From: a virus
Direction: 5' to 3' (one strand)
Length of the DNA stretch: 40,066 nt
IMG/VR virus record: IMGVR_UViG_3300025418_000732
Location: 1-40,066 of that record
Positions 23,391-33,793 of the stretch are shown one piece after another. The translations under genes were made by a program, and so were the position numbers. The notes beneath the pieces were generated by a model, which was given only the letters and a program-made list of their open reading frames with translations, was not told the origin of the DNA and ran no database searches. Each line of letters opens with the position of its first letter. Within the stretch, counting starts at the first letter, position 1.

Positions 23391-25957
23391 CAACATTTAT
23401 TTTTGCCAATAATGCCAAATCTACTTTGGCGTCTGGGATTTCATCAACTGCTACTTCGGTGACGTTGGCAACAGGCAGCGGTTCTTTGTTTCCAAGTCCA
23501 ACATCTGGTCAGCAATTTACTTTGACATTGACCGATTCGGCTACTGGCTTAATTAATGAAATCTGCTATTGCACAGCACGCTCTAGCGACACGTTGACAA
23601 TTGTGCGTGGTCAAGAGGGAACCACTGCTAGGGCTTGGTCAACAGGCGATATTGCTTCCAACAAAATTACTGCTGGCACAGCGGCATCATTTGCTCAAGG
23701 TGGCTCGGGCGGTACTGCAACCAATCTGGCAGGTGGTGCGGCCAATCAAATCGCATATCAAACAGCGGCCAACACAACCAGTTTTATTACTGCACCCACT
23801 ACTTCTAGCACTTATCTGCAATGGACTGGTAGCGGATTTGCTTGGAGTAACAGCACATCCAGCGGTCCCACATTGTCAAGCAACAATGCTTGGACTGGCA
23901 CAAATACATTTACCACTATTGGCCCATCATCTGCTGGTGGTGCATCTCTTGGTTCTGCATCTTCTTATTGGAACACTACTTATTCAACCGTCTTCCAATG
24001 CGTGACGCCAGGCAGCATTCCGACAACAGGCGCTGTATTTTTTGAAGAAATCTATGGCGGCTCAAATTATGGATGGGTTGGCGGCAATTATGGTCAAATC
24101 CTTGGATATGGTGGACTTGGCGGTAGTCCCAATTATGTCAATGTTGCAATTGCAGACGCTAATGGTTTCTATCCAGCATCAAGTGGAACCGCTCTAGGTA
24201 CATCTGGTTTGCCTTGGGGAACCATTACGGCAACGACTGGTTCTTTTAGCGGCAACGTATCTGGAACATGGAATGGCAGCACAATTTCAGTTTCCAAAGG
24301 CGGCACAGGAGTCAATACAACTCCTTCAAATGGTCAGCTATTAATTGGCAATGGCTCTGGTTATTCTGTTGCAAATTTGACGGCGGGTAGCAATGTAACC
24401 ATTACGAACAGTTCTGGGAACATTACCATTAGCTCAAGTGGATCAGGCGGCGGCGGTCCTTCATTGTCAAGCAATAACGCTTGGACTGGCACGAATACAT
24501 TTACCACAATTGGCCCATCATCTGCTGGTGGTGCATCGCTTGGTTCTGCATCTTCTTATTGGAATACTGTTTATTCAACAGTCTTTCAATGCGTTACGCC
24601 AAGTGGAAGCCCAACAACAGGTGCGGTGTTTTTTGAGGAAGTTCTTGGCGGCTCCAATTATGGATGGGTTGGCGGCAGTACTGGTCAAATCCTTGGATAT
24701 GGTGCAAGTCCTACTTACACAAATGTTGCAATTGCAGATGCCAATGGTTTCTATCCAAGCACCACTGGGACTGCATTAGGACTATCTGGTTCGCCTTGGG
24801 GTACTGTTACTGCAACGACTGGTGCGTTTAGCGGCAACGTATCTGGCACATGGAATGGAAATAACATTTCAACTGCCAAAGGCGGCACAGGTTTAAGCAC
24901 AACACCTACAAACGGCCAATTGTTGATTGGCAATGGCTCTGGGTATTCGCTTGGTACTCTGACAGCAGGAAGTAATGTCACCATTACAAATAATGCTGGC
25001 AGCATTATTATTAGTTCTAGTGGATCAGGTAGCGGCCCCACATTGTCAAGCAATAATGCTTGGACTGGTATCAATACGTTTACCAATATTGGGCCATCAT
25101 CTGCTGCTGGCGCATCTCTTGGTTCTTCTTCCTTGTATTGGAATACTGTTTATTCAACGGTCTTCCAATGCGTTACCCCAAGTGGAAGCCCAACAACTGG
25201 TGCAGTGTTCTTTGAGGAAATTTATTACGGTTCCAATTATGGATGGGTTGGTGGAACTGTTGGTCAAATTCTTGGATATGGTAGTAGCGGTAGTTATACA
25301 AATGTTGCGCTTGCCGATGCGAATGGTGTTTACCCAGCCACAAGTGGAACAGCATTAGGCACATCTACTTTGCCTTGGGGAATCCTTACTGCAAAGAATG
25401 GGTTCTTTGGTTCTGGTTCCACAGGATATGTTCCTCCTTCTGGAGCGTACATTGGCACGATCTATTCAAACGCCACCACCACAAATGGCAGCGCATTAAT
25501 TACTACTGCTTACAACAATAGTCAATATAACTGGAGCGCAGTTGTTCAGACCACTTCGCAGTACATAGCTTATTTCAGCCAAGGGTCTTCTGGTGGCGGT
25601 TTGACTGGTATTGGTTCCATTACCTATAACGGCACTGGTACTACTTACGGCACTTCGTCAGATCGCCGACTCAAAGAAAATATTGCTGCATTGCCAGCAG
25701 GTACTGGTTTGGCAAAGATTGCAGAAATGCAACCCCGATCTTTTACCTGGAAGCAAAATGGCACAGAGGATATGGGCTTTATTGCCGATGAGTTGCAAGC
25801 TGTGGTTCCTGCGGCTGTTAGCGGAAGCCCAACAGATGTGCATGAAGATGGCTCAATTAAGCCCCAAGCCATTGATACATCATTCTTGGTGGTCTATTTG
25901 GTTCAAGCAATTCAAGAATTGGCCGCTGAAGTTGCAGCACTTAAAGGAAAAGCATGA
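23387..25957 (+). CDS. Tail fibre with three internal repeats and S74 chaperone domain
   Basis: The 856-aa protein begins with an anchor domain shared with the next two genes (MTTFIFANNAKSTLASGISS, then GSGSLFP and IVRGQEGTTARAW). Residues about 160-670 contain three repeats of about 195 residues (motifs NAWTGTNTFT, SYWNT-YSTVFQCVTP, GSNYGWVGG). It ends in a Peptidase_S74-type intramolecular chaperone (SSDRRLKENIAALPAG, then FIADELQAVVPAAV and a C-terminal coiled coil). The chaperone should trimerise the fibre and cleave itself off before the Ser of SDRRLKEN. The repeats form the shaft or binding region. Confidence 0.88.
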   Translation: MTTFIFANNAKSTLASGISSTATSVTLATGSGSLFPSPTSGQQFTLTLTDSATGLINEICYCTARSSDTLTIVRGQEGTTARAWSTGDIASNKITAGTAASFAQGGSGGTATNLAGGAANQIAYQTAANTTSFITAPTTSSTYLQWTGSGFAWSNSTSSGPTLSSNNAWTGTNTFTTIGPSSAGGASLGSASSYWNTTYSTVFQCVTPGSIPTTGAVFFEEIYGGSNYGWVGGNYGQILGYGGLGGSPNYVNVAIADANGFYPASSGTALGTSGLPWGTITATTGSFSGNVSGTWNGSTISVSKGGTGVNTTPSNGQLLIGNGSGYSVANLTAGSNVTITNSSGNITISSSGSGGGGPSLSSNNAWTGTNTFTTIGPSSAGGASLGSASSYWNTVYSTVFQCVTPSGSPTTGAVFFEEVLGGSNYGWVGGSTGQILGYGASPTYTNVAIADANGFYPSTTGTALGLSGSPWGTVTATTGAFSGNVSGTWNGNNISTAKGGTGLSTTPTNGQLLIGNGSGYSLGTLTAGSNVTITNNAGSIIISSSGSGSGPTLSSNNAWTGINTFTNIGPSSAAGASLGSSSLYWNTVYSTVFQCVTPSGSPTTGAVFFEEIYYGSNYGWVGGTVGQILGYGSSGSYTNVALADANGVYPATSGTALGTSTLPWGILTAKNGFFGSGSTGYVPPSGAYIGTIYSNATTTNGSALITTAYNNSQYNWSAVVQTTSQYIAYFSQGSSGGGLTGIGSITYNGTGTTYGTSSDRRLKENIAALPAGTGLAKIAEMQPRSFTWKQNGTEDMGFIADELQAVVPAAVSGSPTDVHEDGSIKPQAIDTSFLVVYLVQAIQELAAEVAALKGKA
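23864..25395 (+). repeat. Three in-frame repeats of about 585 bp in the fibre gene
   Basis: Repeats start at about 23864, 24455 and 25034, i.e. periods of 591 and 579 nt (197 and 193 codons). They retain the same protein order (TLSSNNAWTG, GASLGS, NTVYSTVFQCVTP, GNVSGTWNG) with many silent and some replacement differences. They probably arose by tandem duplication and could promote unequal recombination. Confidence 0.92.
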
Positions 25958-27075
25958 CTATTTTAAATTTCACCAATAACGCTGCCTCTACTTTGGCTGC
26001 GGGAGTTGGCCCTTCGGCTACGACAATTGTCTTGGCAACGGGCACTGGCGCATTATTCCCAGCCAACAACTTCAAAATGACTTTGTTGAATGCCTCAAAT
26101 CAGGCAATCAATGAAATTGTTTTTGTGAATTCGGTCACGGGTGACACTTTAAATGTTGTTCGCGCTCAAGAAGGCACAACTGCACTGACTTGGAATGCGG
26201 GTGACTTGGCTCAACTTTTGGTGACCGCTGGCGGCTTAAGGGCATTTGTTCAATCTGATCAATTGCAAGCCTCAACTTATACCAGCGCCACCGCTGGTGG
26301 TTCAGCCAATTCTTTGACAGCCACTTTGACATCAGGTCTGACAACATTGCCCAACAATTTGTCATTCTTCATTCTTGCCGAAGCGGCCAATACAGGTGCG
26401 GCCACATTGACTTTGACGCTTGGCTCCAATGTGCAGCCAGCCTATTCAATCGTTAAATACGGCAATGTGGCATTGGCTGCTGGCGACATTCCTGCTGCTG
26501 GGTATCCAATTCAACTGGTTTTCTCCACAGCTTATAACGCATTTGTTATGACCAATCCGGCCACCGGATCAGTCGGCTCTTTGTCTGGCGGCGGTACAAA
26601 CACAATCGTTTATCAATCCAGCACAGGTGTAACAAGCTATGTGTCCCCTGGACCCAATGCCGCAGGTGAGGTGTTGGAGTGGAATGGTTCCAACTTTACT
26701 TGGGCCAACATTTCTGGCGCTGTTGCCAGCTTCAATGGTCGCACTGGTATTGTTATTCCTCAAGCGGGTGACTACACAGCAGCGCAAGTTGGTGCTGTTA
26801 GTTTGTCCAGCACAACGGGGTCTAATCAACAACTGTCCAACCCTGGCTATCAAGTGTTGCCTGGCGGCGTCATCATTCAATGGGGCAGCATAAGTGGAGC
26901 CACCTCCCCTGGGACAATTACATTCCCCAAAGCATTCCCCAATGCTTGCTTTATGGTGATTGGCGGAAATACGCTGGAACGAAATTCTGTGACGTCATCA
27001 GTTTTCAACTGGACTCAAACCAGTTTTGGATTTGACCAAACTGGTTATTTGAGCTGGATTGCTATTGGTTATTGA
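25954..27075 (+). CDS. Tail fibre with gp53-like C-terminal domain
   Basis: The 373-aa protein begins with the shared anchor (ILNFTNNAASTLAAGVGPSA, GTGALFP, VVRAQEGTTALTW). After a beta-rich middle comes FNGRTGIVIPQAGDYTAAQVGAV, a trimerisation-type motif. The C-terminal gp53-like domain has QVLPGGVIIQWGSI, then FPKAFPNACFMVIGG and a closing SWIAIGY, typical of tail fibre tips of this class. The ATG overlaps the first fibre's stop. It is probably a second receptor-binding fibre. Confidence 0.8.
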   Translation: MTILNFTNNAASTLAAGVGPSATTIVLATGTGALFPANNFKMTLLNASNQAINEIVFVNSVTGDTLNVVRAQEGTTALTWNAGDLAQLLVTAGGLRAFVQSDQLQASTYTSATAGGSANSLTATLTSGLTTLPNNLSFFILAEAANTGAATLTLTLGSNVQPAYSIVKYGNVALAAGDIPAAGYPIQLVFSTAYNAFVMTNPATGSVGSLSGGGTNTIVYQSSTGVTSYVSPGPNAAGEVLEWNGSNFTWANISGAVASFNGRTGIVIPQAGDYTAAQVGAVSLSSTTGSNQQLSNPGYQVLPGGVIIQWGSISGATSPGTITFPKAFPNACFMVIGGNTLERNSVTSSVFNWTQTSFGFDQTGYLSWIAIGY

Positions 27076-27080
27076 GTTAG

Positions 27081-27112
27081 AGGGGATGTGTCGTTAGAAT
27101 CGACCATCCCCT
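27081..27112 (+). promoter_or_regulatory. Hairpin between fibre genes
   Basis: AGGGGATG (27081-27088) pairs with CATCCCCT (27105-27112) and GTCG with CGAC inside, leaving a loop of 7 nt and one bulge. No T-run follows, so it is a processing or regulatory hairpin rather than a terminator. It lies just before the collagen-like fibre's GAGG ribosome binding site. Confidence 0.6.
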
Positions 27113-27124
27113 AATGAGGCGCAC

Positions 27125-30100
27125 ATGATCAATATTATTTACGCAAATAACGCCCAGTCTACTCTTGCAGAGCCTCTCATTTCATCGGCAACTGTTGCCT
27201 ATTTAGCCCCAGGCACTGGCTCGTTGTTTCCGCAAATTTCTGGAAATCAATACTTTTGGTTGACATTCAGTGATGCGTCAACAGGGATGCTGACAGAAAT
27301 TGTCAAAGTTGTGTCTCTGTCTGGTGATGTTGCTAGTATTGTTCGCGCTCAACAAGGCACAACTGCTTTGAGTTGGAATGTTGGCGACTATGCAGCCAAC
27401 CTCTATACAGCCGCTGACGCCACCAATTTCGTTCAGACTACTGAACTTCAAGCCAATTCATACGCTTATTCTGCCGATACAGGCACAGCTAACAACTATG
27501 TTCTGAACTACAACCCTCCCATCACTCAAGTCAATGATGGGATGTCTTTGACGTTCAAACCAGCCAACTCCAATACTGGTGCTAGTTATGTAACTATCAA
27601 TGGCTTGCCTCCTGCTCAAATTATTTCTGAGCAAGGATTTTCGCTGCCATCCGGACAATTGTATGCTGGTGGTATGTATTTCATTACCCGTAGCGGCTCT
27701 TATTGGGTGTTAAGCGGTGCTGGTGGTGGTATTGGTCCTCAAGGTCCTCAAGGCCCAACGGGTCCAGTTGGCGCTCAAGGCAATACTGGTGCGACTGGCC
27801 CTACTGGATTGCAAGGCCCAACGGGTAGCCAAGGTGCTACTGGGTTGACAGGCCCAACTGGCGCACAAGGTAATGTTGGGCCTACTGGCCCTCAAGGTAT
27901 TCAGGGCGTTCAAGGTATTCAGGGCGTTCAAGGTAATACTGGCCCAACAGGCGCTCAAGGCAATACAGGTCCAACAGGCCCAACGGGATCAACCGGAGCC
28001 ACTGGTGCTACAGGCCCAACAGGGCCTACTGGCGCACAAGGTATTCAAGGCAATACTGGCCCAACAGGTTCTACTGGTGCAGTTGGCCCCACTGGCCCAA
28101 CAGGCGCTCAAGGCATTCAGGGCAATACTGGGCCAACAGGCCCAACTGGCGCACAGGGCATTCAAGGTAATGTTGGCCCAACAGGACCAACAGGTTCGCA
28201 GGGCAGCACTGGTAATACTGGGCCAACAGGTCCCACTGGTTCGCAGGGCAGCACTGGTAATACTGGGCCTACTGGCCCAACAGGCTCTCAAGGTACTATT
28301 GGTAATACTGGCCCAACCGGCCCGACAGGTACTTCTGGTAACTTGTATGCCACTACCAGTACAACGTCTTTAGCGATTCAGACGGGGAATATTACTTTAA
28401 CTGTTGGCACAAATCTGTCCTATACAGTTGCCCAGCCTGTCATTGTTGCCAATAGCTCTAGCAACTACATGGTGGGTGTCATTATTAGCTATTCGGCTAG
28501 TACTGGCGTCATGGTGGTTAATGTCGGCAGCAGTGTTGGTGGCGGCACATTTACCTCTTGGAATGTTAACTTAAACGGTGCATCTGGCCCTCAAGGCCCA
28601 ACTGGTGCAACTGGCCCTACAGGTGCGGCATCTAATGTTGCTGGACCTACTGGCCCAACAGGTGCGACAGGTGCAGCCTCCACAGTCGCTGGTCCGACAG
28701 GCCCAACTGGAACAACAGGCGCTGTTGGTCCGACAGGCCCAACGGGCGCACAGGGCAATGTTGGCCCGACAGGCCCAACGGGGACTACTGGCGTTCAAGG
28801 CCCAACTGGCCCGACAGGTGCAGCCTCTACAGTTGCTGGCCCGACAGGCCCGACTGGTGCAACAGGTGCTGCCTCTACTGTGCCTGGACCGACTGGCTCG
28901 ACTGGTCCTACAGGCCCAACGGGAACGACTGGTGCTGGTGGCCCGACTGGCCCGACTGGTGCTGGTGGCTTTACTGGCCCAACTGGCCCAACGGGTGCGA
29001 CTGGCGATACAGGCCCTACAGGCCCACAAGGTATTCAGGGCATTCAGGGTATTCAAGGCGTAGCAGGTCCCACAGGCCCGACAGGCGCTCAAGGCAATGC
29101 AGGTTCTAATGGCCCAACAGGTCCAACAGGAACTGCGGGTTCTGCTGGGCCAACGGGTTCAAATGGGCCAACCGGCCCGACAGGGTCTAATGGTGCGACA
29201 GGCCCAACTGGCCCTCAGGGTACTCAAGGTATTCAAGGTAATGCTGGCCCGACAGGTTCAAATGGTCCAACAGGCCCAACGGGTTCAACTGGTTCTACAG
29301 GCCCAACTGGCCCTCAGGGTATTCAAGGTAATACTGGACCTACAGGATCAACTGGTGCTACAGGCCCAACGGGTGCTACAGGTCCCACGACTTACCCTGG
29401 CGCTGGTATTGCTAATTCAACTGGTACAGCTTGGGGTACAAGTTACTCTATAAATGTAGCTAATGGCATTCCAGTATTTGATGCCAATAAAAACCTAACA
29501 ACAAATTGTTTGTTTGAAGGTTATACAAGCCAAGCTGCAAGCGGCACAACAATAACGCTTACTGCTGGCTCTGTCCAAAATTGGGCCATTACGGGTTCTG
29601 GTGGGCAAACTATTAAATTGCCCGATGCAACTACATTGCCAAATGGCGCTACGTTTACTTTTAATAACAATCAATCTAGCGGCACAATTGTTATTCAAAA
29701 CAATTCCGCAACAACGATTGCAACTGTTCAAACAGGTTCTTACATAACAGTTGTTTTGTTGAGCAACTCTATTGCAGCAGGTTCGTGGGATTTTCACAAT
29801 TCCGCTCCTTCTAATGTTAGCTGGTCAACCAACACGCTGAATTGGGCTGGTTCATACACAAACGGCACATGGAATGGTAATGCTATTGGTATAGCTTATG
29901 GCGGCACAGGCCAGACAACGGCTTCTGCTGCTTTTAATGCTTTGTCGCCCATCACATCAACGGGTGACTTGATTCTTGGCAACGGCAGCAATAGCGCCAC
30001 ACGTTTGGGTATTGGTACAAATGGTTATGTTCTGACAAGTAACGGCACGACCGCATCATGGGCGGCAGCTAGTGGTGTGAGTTTGTCAACTGCTAACACT

Positions 30101-30538
30101 TGGACAGCCACACAGACGTTTAACGGCTCTACAAGCACGTTTGGCACTACTCTGCTGGACAGCAACGAAACGGTCAACGTGGTGGCTGCTGCGCCCTCTA
30201 GCACGACTAACTTCTACGTTCAAAGCGGCTCGGTTCAATATTACACAACCAGCGCTGCTAACAACTGGACGCTAAATATCGCATTCAGTTCTGGCACAAG
30301 CATGAACACGGCTTTGTCAACAGGCCAATCGGTGACCTTCACGTTGATTACTACGCAAGGTTCTACGGCTTACTACAACAACGCTGTGACGATTGACGGC
30401 ACATCGGTGACGCCTAAGTGGATTGGTGGCGCACCTAGTGCTGGTAATGCGTCTGGACTTGATGTTTACCGCTATGCCGTTGTAAAAACAGGAAGTGCCA
30501 CATACACAGTTTTGGCAAGCCTTACACAATACAAATAA
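27125..30538 (+). CDS. Collagen-like tail fibre
   Basis: The 1137-aa product begins with the shared anchor ([38 protein letters not shown]). Residues about 201-405 and 487-755 are Gly-X-Y collagen repeats dominated by GPT and GXQ triplets. Residues about 406-486 are a globular break. The C-terminal third has small beta domains ([25 protein letters not shown]) and ends [25 protein letters not shown], a likely tip. The triple helix should give a long rigid or jointed shaft. The many Thr in Y positions are potential glycosylation sites. Confidence 0.88.
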   Translation: MINIIYANNAQSTLAEPLISSATVAYLAPGTGSLFPQISGNQYFWLTFSDASTGMLTEIVKVVSLSGDVASIVRAQQGTTALSWNVGDYAANLYTAADATNFVQTTELQANSYAYSADTGTANNYVLNYNPPITQVNDGMSLTFKPANSNTGASYVTINGLPPAQIISEQGFSLPSGQLYAGGMYFITRSGSYWVLSGAGGGIGPQGPQGPTGPVGAQGNTGATGPTGLQGPTGSQGATGLTGPTGAQGNVGPTGPQGIQGVQGIQGVQGNTGPTGAQGNTGPTGPTGSTGATGATGPTGPTGAQGIQGNTGPTGSTGAVGPTGPTGAQGIQGNTGPTGPTGAQGIQGNVGPTGPTGSQGSTGNTGPTGPTGSQGSTGNTGPTGPTGSQGTIGNTGPTGPTGTSGNLYATTSTTSLAIQTGNITLTVGTNLSYTVAQPVIVANSSSNYMVGVIISYSASTGVMVVNVGSSVGGGTFTSWNVNLNGASGPQGPTGATGPTGAASNVAGPTGPTGATGAASTVAGPTGPTGTTGAVGPTGPTGAQGNVGPTGPTGTTGVQGPTGPTGAASTVAGPTGPTGATGAASTVPGPTGSTGPTGPTGTTGAGGPTGPTGAGGFTGPTGPTGATGDTGPTGPQGIQGIQGIQGVAGPTGPTGAQGNAGSNGPTGPTGTAGSAGPTGSNGPTGPTGSNGATGPTGPQGTQGIQGNAGPTGSNGPTGPTGSTGSTGPTGPQGIQGNTGPTGSTGATGPTGATGPTTYPGAGIANSTGTAWGTSYSINVANGIPVFDANKNLTTNCLFEGYTSQAASGTTITLTAGSVQNWAITGSGGQTIKLPDATTLPNGATFTFNNNQSSGTIVIQNNSATTIATVQTGSYITVVLLSNSIAAGSWDFHNSAPSNVSWSTNTLNWAGSYTNGTWNGNAIGIAYGGTGQTTASAAFNALSPITSTGDLILGNGSNSATRLGIGTNGYVLTSNGTTASWAAASGVSLSTANTWTATQTFNGSTSTFGTTLLDSNETVNVVAAAPSSTTNFYVQSGSVQYYTTSAANNWTLNIAFSSGTSMNTALSTGQSVTFTLITTQGSTAYYNNAVTIDGTSVTPKWIGGAPSAGNASGLDVYRYAVVKTGSATYTVLASLTQYK
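27725..29390 (+). repeat. Gly-X-Y collagen-like coding repeats in two blocks
   Basis: Two blocks (about 27725-28340 and 28583-29390) encode tandem 9-bp triplets such as GGC-CCA-ACA (GPT), with several silent variants of Gly, Pro and Thr codons. A non-repeat domain of about 80 residues separates them. Such low-complexity DNA can change length by recombination. Confidence 0.9.
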
Positions 30539-30547
30539 GGATTAGCA

Positions 30548-33500
30548 ATGCCACTTCAGCAAACTTCAGGTAATGTAACGCAAGATGCCTATGGTGGTGG
30601 TGCATCTGCGCCAGCACCTTTGTATGTAGAAAATGTTTTTAGCACTTATTTGTATAGCGGAACTGGTTCAAATCAAGCAATACCAAACGGAATTCCATTG
30701 GCATCAACTTCAACATGGAATACTATTCAATACGGCATCAATTTTCCTTATGGGCAAACATATTTTTCTACAACTGATAGTAGTGGAAATATTTATGTTT
30801 GCGGACAAACATCTCCTGATTCCAGTAATTTTTATGCTTTTATAGCAAAATTTAATTCTTCAAACGTTTTGCAATGGCAAAATTTTTTAATATCTAGCAC
30901 AGTTGGTATTTTTTCGGGAATTTGCTTAGATTCTTCCGGTAATTCTTATGTTGCCGGTTATGCAAGTGATGGAACTAATAACTTTGGAATTATTGCAAAA
31001 TATAATAGTAGTGGCACTATTCAATGGCAAAGAAAATTAACATATTCTTCAGGATGTACATACAATAATATTGCAATTGATTCATCAAATAATTTGTATG
31101 TTGCAGGACAAGGTTACGATGGAACAAATTATTACGGAATAATTGCAAAATATAACAGTAGTGGGTCATTGCAATGGCAACGAAAAATAGTTGAAGAAGG
31201 AAATGCACAATTCAACGGAATAGCCGTTGATTCAAGTAATAATGTTTATGTTACTGGTGGTGCAGTTAATTCAGGGAATAACTATACTTTAACCGTTAAA
31301 TATAATTCTTCAGGTTCATTGCAATGGGCAAGAAAGTATACAAATGTAAACGCGTCTAGAGCAACAGGATTGGTATTAGATAGTTCTTCTAATGTATATA
31401 TTGCAACATTTGGAGGTAGTTCTAATAATGTTGTTTATCTTCAATACAATTCATCGGGAACATTGCAATGGCAATATATTTTAAGTAATACAGGCCCATA
31501 TGGAAATTTGTGTTTAGATTCATCAAATAATATTTATATAACAGGCGCACAATCAAACGGTGGAAAATTTATATTAAAAACCAATTCTTCTGGTGTTATA
31601 TCTTGGGCTTTAAACGCATATACATTTGAATCTAATGTAAGCGTGCAATTTTTGTCTACTGACACATCTGGAAATCTTTATGTAAATGGCACTGGTGGTA
31701 TTGGATTAAATGATATTGCTGTAACTGCAATCATAAAACAAGATGGTTCAATTTCTAATGGTGGATATTCATTAGTTTTATCTTCAAATAATACTATTGC
31801 TTCATCATCAACATCTGGAACTGATTCTTCATCAAGTGCAACGGATTCCGCAGGAAGTGGAACAGATGCGGCAAGCACGGCAACAACCTCAAGTGGCACG
31901 GCACTTTATAGTATCTATAACCAACCTGCTGTTTCAACAACTGGTGGAATGGTTTGGATTAAAGATAGAAGTGCAACTAATTCAAATGTTGTTTTTGATA
32001 CTGTTCGTGGTGCAACTAAGTATTTAGTTACTAATTCAACAGTTGGGCAAACTACGGATGCAGCAACATTAACATCATTTACTGCGGATGGTTTTAATTT
32101 AGGTACTGATACTACTAATCTTGTTAATGGTTCTGATAATTATGCTTCATGGACATTCCGTAAAGCACCTAATTTTTTTGATATTGTGACGTATACGGGT
32201 ACAGGTTCTGTTCAAAACATTGCACATAATCTTGGCTCAACACCGGGGTGCATGATTATCAAAAAAACAAGTAGCACAGGAACTTGGATTATTTATTTTG
32301 CTGATAACGGTTCTGGATGGGGTGGTAATAGTTATTATTTGGGTTTAAATCTTACTGCCGCAGCAACAAGCACAGGATACCCCGGAGTTTGGGGGGCAAC
32401 AGACCCTACATCAACCCAATTTACTGTTGGTACAGATACAAACGTAAATGCGTCTGGTCAAACATACATTGCTTATTTGTTTGGTAATGGCGGTACAGGC
32501 GGTTTTGGATTGTCTGGAACTCAAGATATTATTAAATGTGGATATTACACGGGTAATGGAAGCACAAGTGGGCCATCTATAACTTTAGGATTTGAGCCTC
32601 AATGGGTTTTGACAAAAGCAGCATCACGAACTGGAGCATGGGCTATTAGTGATGTTATGCGACAAATGTCTCAAACAAATGATGCAGTTTTAAATCCCAA
32701 TACTACTGGTGCTGAAGCCGTTTTAGGCGCGCCTTTAATTATTCCAAGTGCAACAGGTTTTAAAGTAAGTTCAACTGACCAAAATTACAATAATTCTGGC
32801 GATACATATATGTATATAGCCATACGCAGAGGCCCAATGGCCATACCTACATCCGGAAATAGTGTTTTTACTCCTGTTGTGGATTTTTTATATGGCAGTT
32901 CTGCCGCAATCACTACCGGTTTTACAGAAGATTTATTAATACAAAATGAAAATAATGCTGCAAAAACAGGAAATATTTTTGATTGGGATAGATTAAGAGG
33001 GTCATCAAGTGCAAAAGGTGTTTATCTATTAACTAATAGCGCATCAGCGGAAACTTCACAATCAACATATGCAATAGGATTTGATATAAACGCTGGAATT
33101 TTTGATAATTTTATGGGTTCAAACTTTGGCATTAATGACAATGTAACTTATTGGAATTTTGCTAGAGCACCTGGATTTTTTGATATTGTTTGTTACATTG
33201 GAACAGGAAGCGTTACTACAATTAATCACAATTTGAATGCTGTTCCTGAACTAATGATTGGTAAAAGGCGTGGTGGAAATGCTGGATGGGGTGTCTATTC
33301 TGCGCCAACAGGTAATGCCAACAGATTAGTTTTGAATATTAATGCGGCAGTTGCAAGTGACACAAATTTATTAAATAGCACCAATCCAACAAGCACAATT
33401 GTTACTTTAGGTAATTCAGCTTATTTAAATGCTTTTTCACAAACACAAGTTTTATATTTATTTGCTAGTCTTTCAGGTGTATCTAAAGTTGGTTCCTATA

Positions 33501-33784
33501 CAGGAAACGGAACAGGGCAATCAATAGCTTGCGGGTTTGGTGCAAATGGGGCAAGATTCATTCTTATTAAGCGCACAGATTCAACGGGTGATTGGTATTG
33601 TTTTGATAGTGCAAATGGGCTTACATCAACTTCTAGCCCTTACACAAAATGGAATGCCGGTGGCGCACAAACCACAGGCAACAATGGAACATACGCATCT
33701 AGCGGTGGATTTACATTGGGGTCAACCGCTTCAACAACTACAAACATTTCATCAGCAAGTTATATTTTCTTAGCAATCGCATAA
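30548..33784 (+). CDS. AT-rich adhesin: seven-repeat beta-propeller in a DUF7483-like scaffold
   Basis: The 1078-aa protein begins MPLQQTSGNVTQDAYGGGAS and FSTYLYSGTGSNQAIPNG, which resembles the start of DUF7483-type phage fibres. Residues about 71-415 hold seven repeats of about 50 aa with DSSGNxYVxG and KYNSSGxLQW, a seven-bladed propeller pattern. A Ser/Thr linker follows (about 415-460). Then two DUF7483-like modules (GGMVWIKDRSATNSNVVFD, FFDIVTYTGTGSVQNIAHN, and FFDIVCYIGTGSVTTINHN). It lacks the anchor of the three fibres before it. Its DNA is much more AT-rich than the rest (15 G/C in 30841-30900). Confidence 0.78.
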   Translation: MPLQQTSGNVTQDAYGGGASAPAPLYVENVFSTYLYSGTGSNQAIPNGIPLASTSTWNTIQYGINFPYGQTYFSTTDSSGNIYVCGQTSPDSSNFYAFIAKFNSSNVLQWQNFLISSTVGIFSGICLDSSGNSYVAGYASDGTNNFGIIAKYNSSGTIQWQRKLTYSSGCTYNNIAIDSSNNLYVAGQGYDGTNYYGIIAKYNSSGSLQWQRKIVEEGNAQFNGIAVDSSNNVYVTGGAVNSGNNYTLTVKYNSSGSLQWARKYTNVNASRATGLVLDSSSNVYIATFGGSSNNVVYLQYNSSGTLQWQYILSNTGPYGNLCLDSSNNIYITGAQSNGGKFILKTNSSGVISWALNAYTFESNVSVQFLSTDTSGNLYVNGTGGIGLNDIAVTAIIKQDGSISNGGYSLVLSSNNTIASSSTSGTDSSSSATDSAGSGTDAASTATTSSGTALYSIYNQPAVSTTGGMVWIKDRSATNSNVVFDTVRGATKYLVTNSTVGQTTDAATLTSFTADGFNLGTDTTNLVNGSDNYASWTFRKAPNFFDIVTYTGTGSVQNIAHNLGSTPGCMIIKKTSSTGTWIIYFADNGSGWGGNSYYLGLNLTAAATSTGYPGVWGATDPTSTQFTVGTDTNVNASGQTYIAYLFGNGGTGGFGLSGTQDIIKCGYYTGNGSTSGPSITLGFEPQWVLTKAASRTGAWAISDVMRQMSQTNDAVLNPNTTGAEAVLGAPLIIPSATGFKVSSTDQNYNNSGDTYMYIAIRRGPMAIPTSGNSVFTPVVDFLYGSSAAITTGFTEDLLIQNENNAAKTGNIFDWDRLRGSSSAKGVYLLTNSASAETSQSTYAIGFDINAGIFDNFMGSNFGINDNVTYWNFARAPGFFDIVCYIGTGSVTTINHNLNAVPELMIGKRRGGNAGWGVYSAPTGNANRLVLNINAAVASDTNLLNSTNPTSTIVTLGNSAYLNAFSQTQVLYLFASLSGVSKVGSYTGNGTGQSIACGFGANGARFILIKRTDSTGDWYCFDSANGLTSTSSPYTKWNAGGAQTTGNNGTYASSGGFTLGSTASTTTNISSASYIFLAIA

Positions 33785-33793
33785 GGACAAATC

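Noticed and set aside
27710-29092. Long Thr/Ala/Ser-rich antisense and frame-shifted ORFs over the collagen repeats
   Set aside because: Repetitive 9-bp triplet DNA stays open in all frames; these are artefacts of the repeat.
23387-33784. Diversity-generating retroelement (template/variable repeat) in the fibre region
   Set aside because: No reverse transcriptase gene is present and the internal fibre repeats are long in-frame duplications, not a short A-mutated VR/TR pair.
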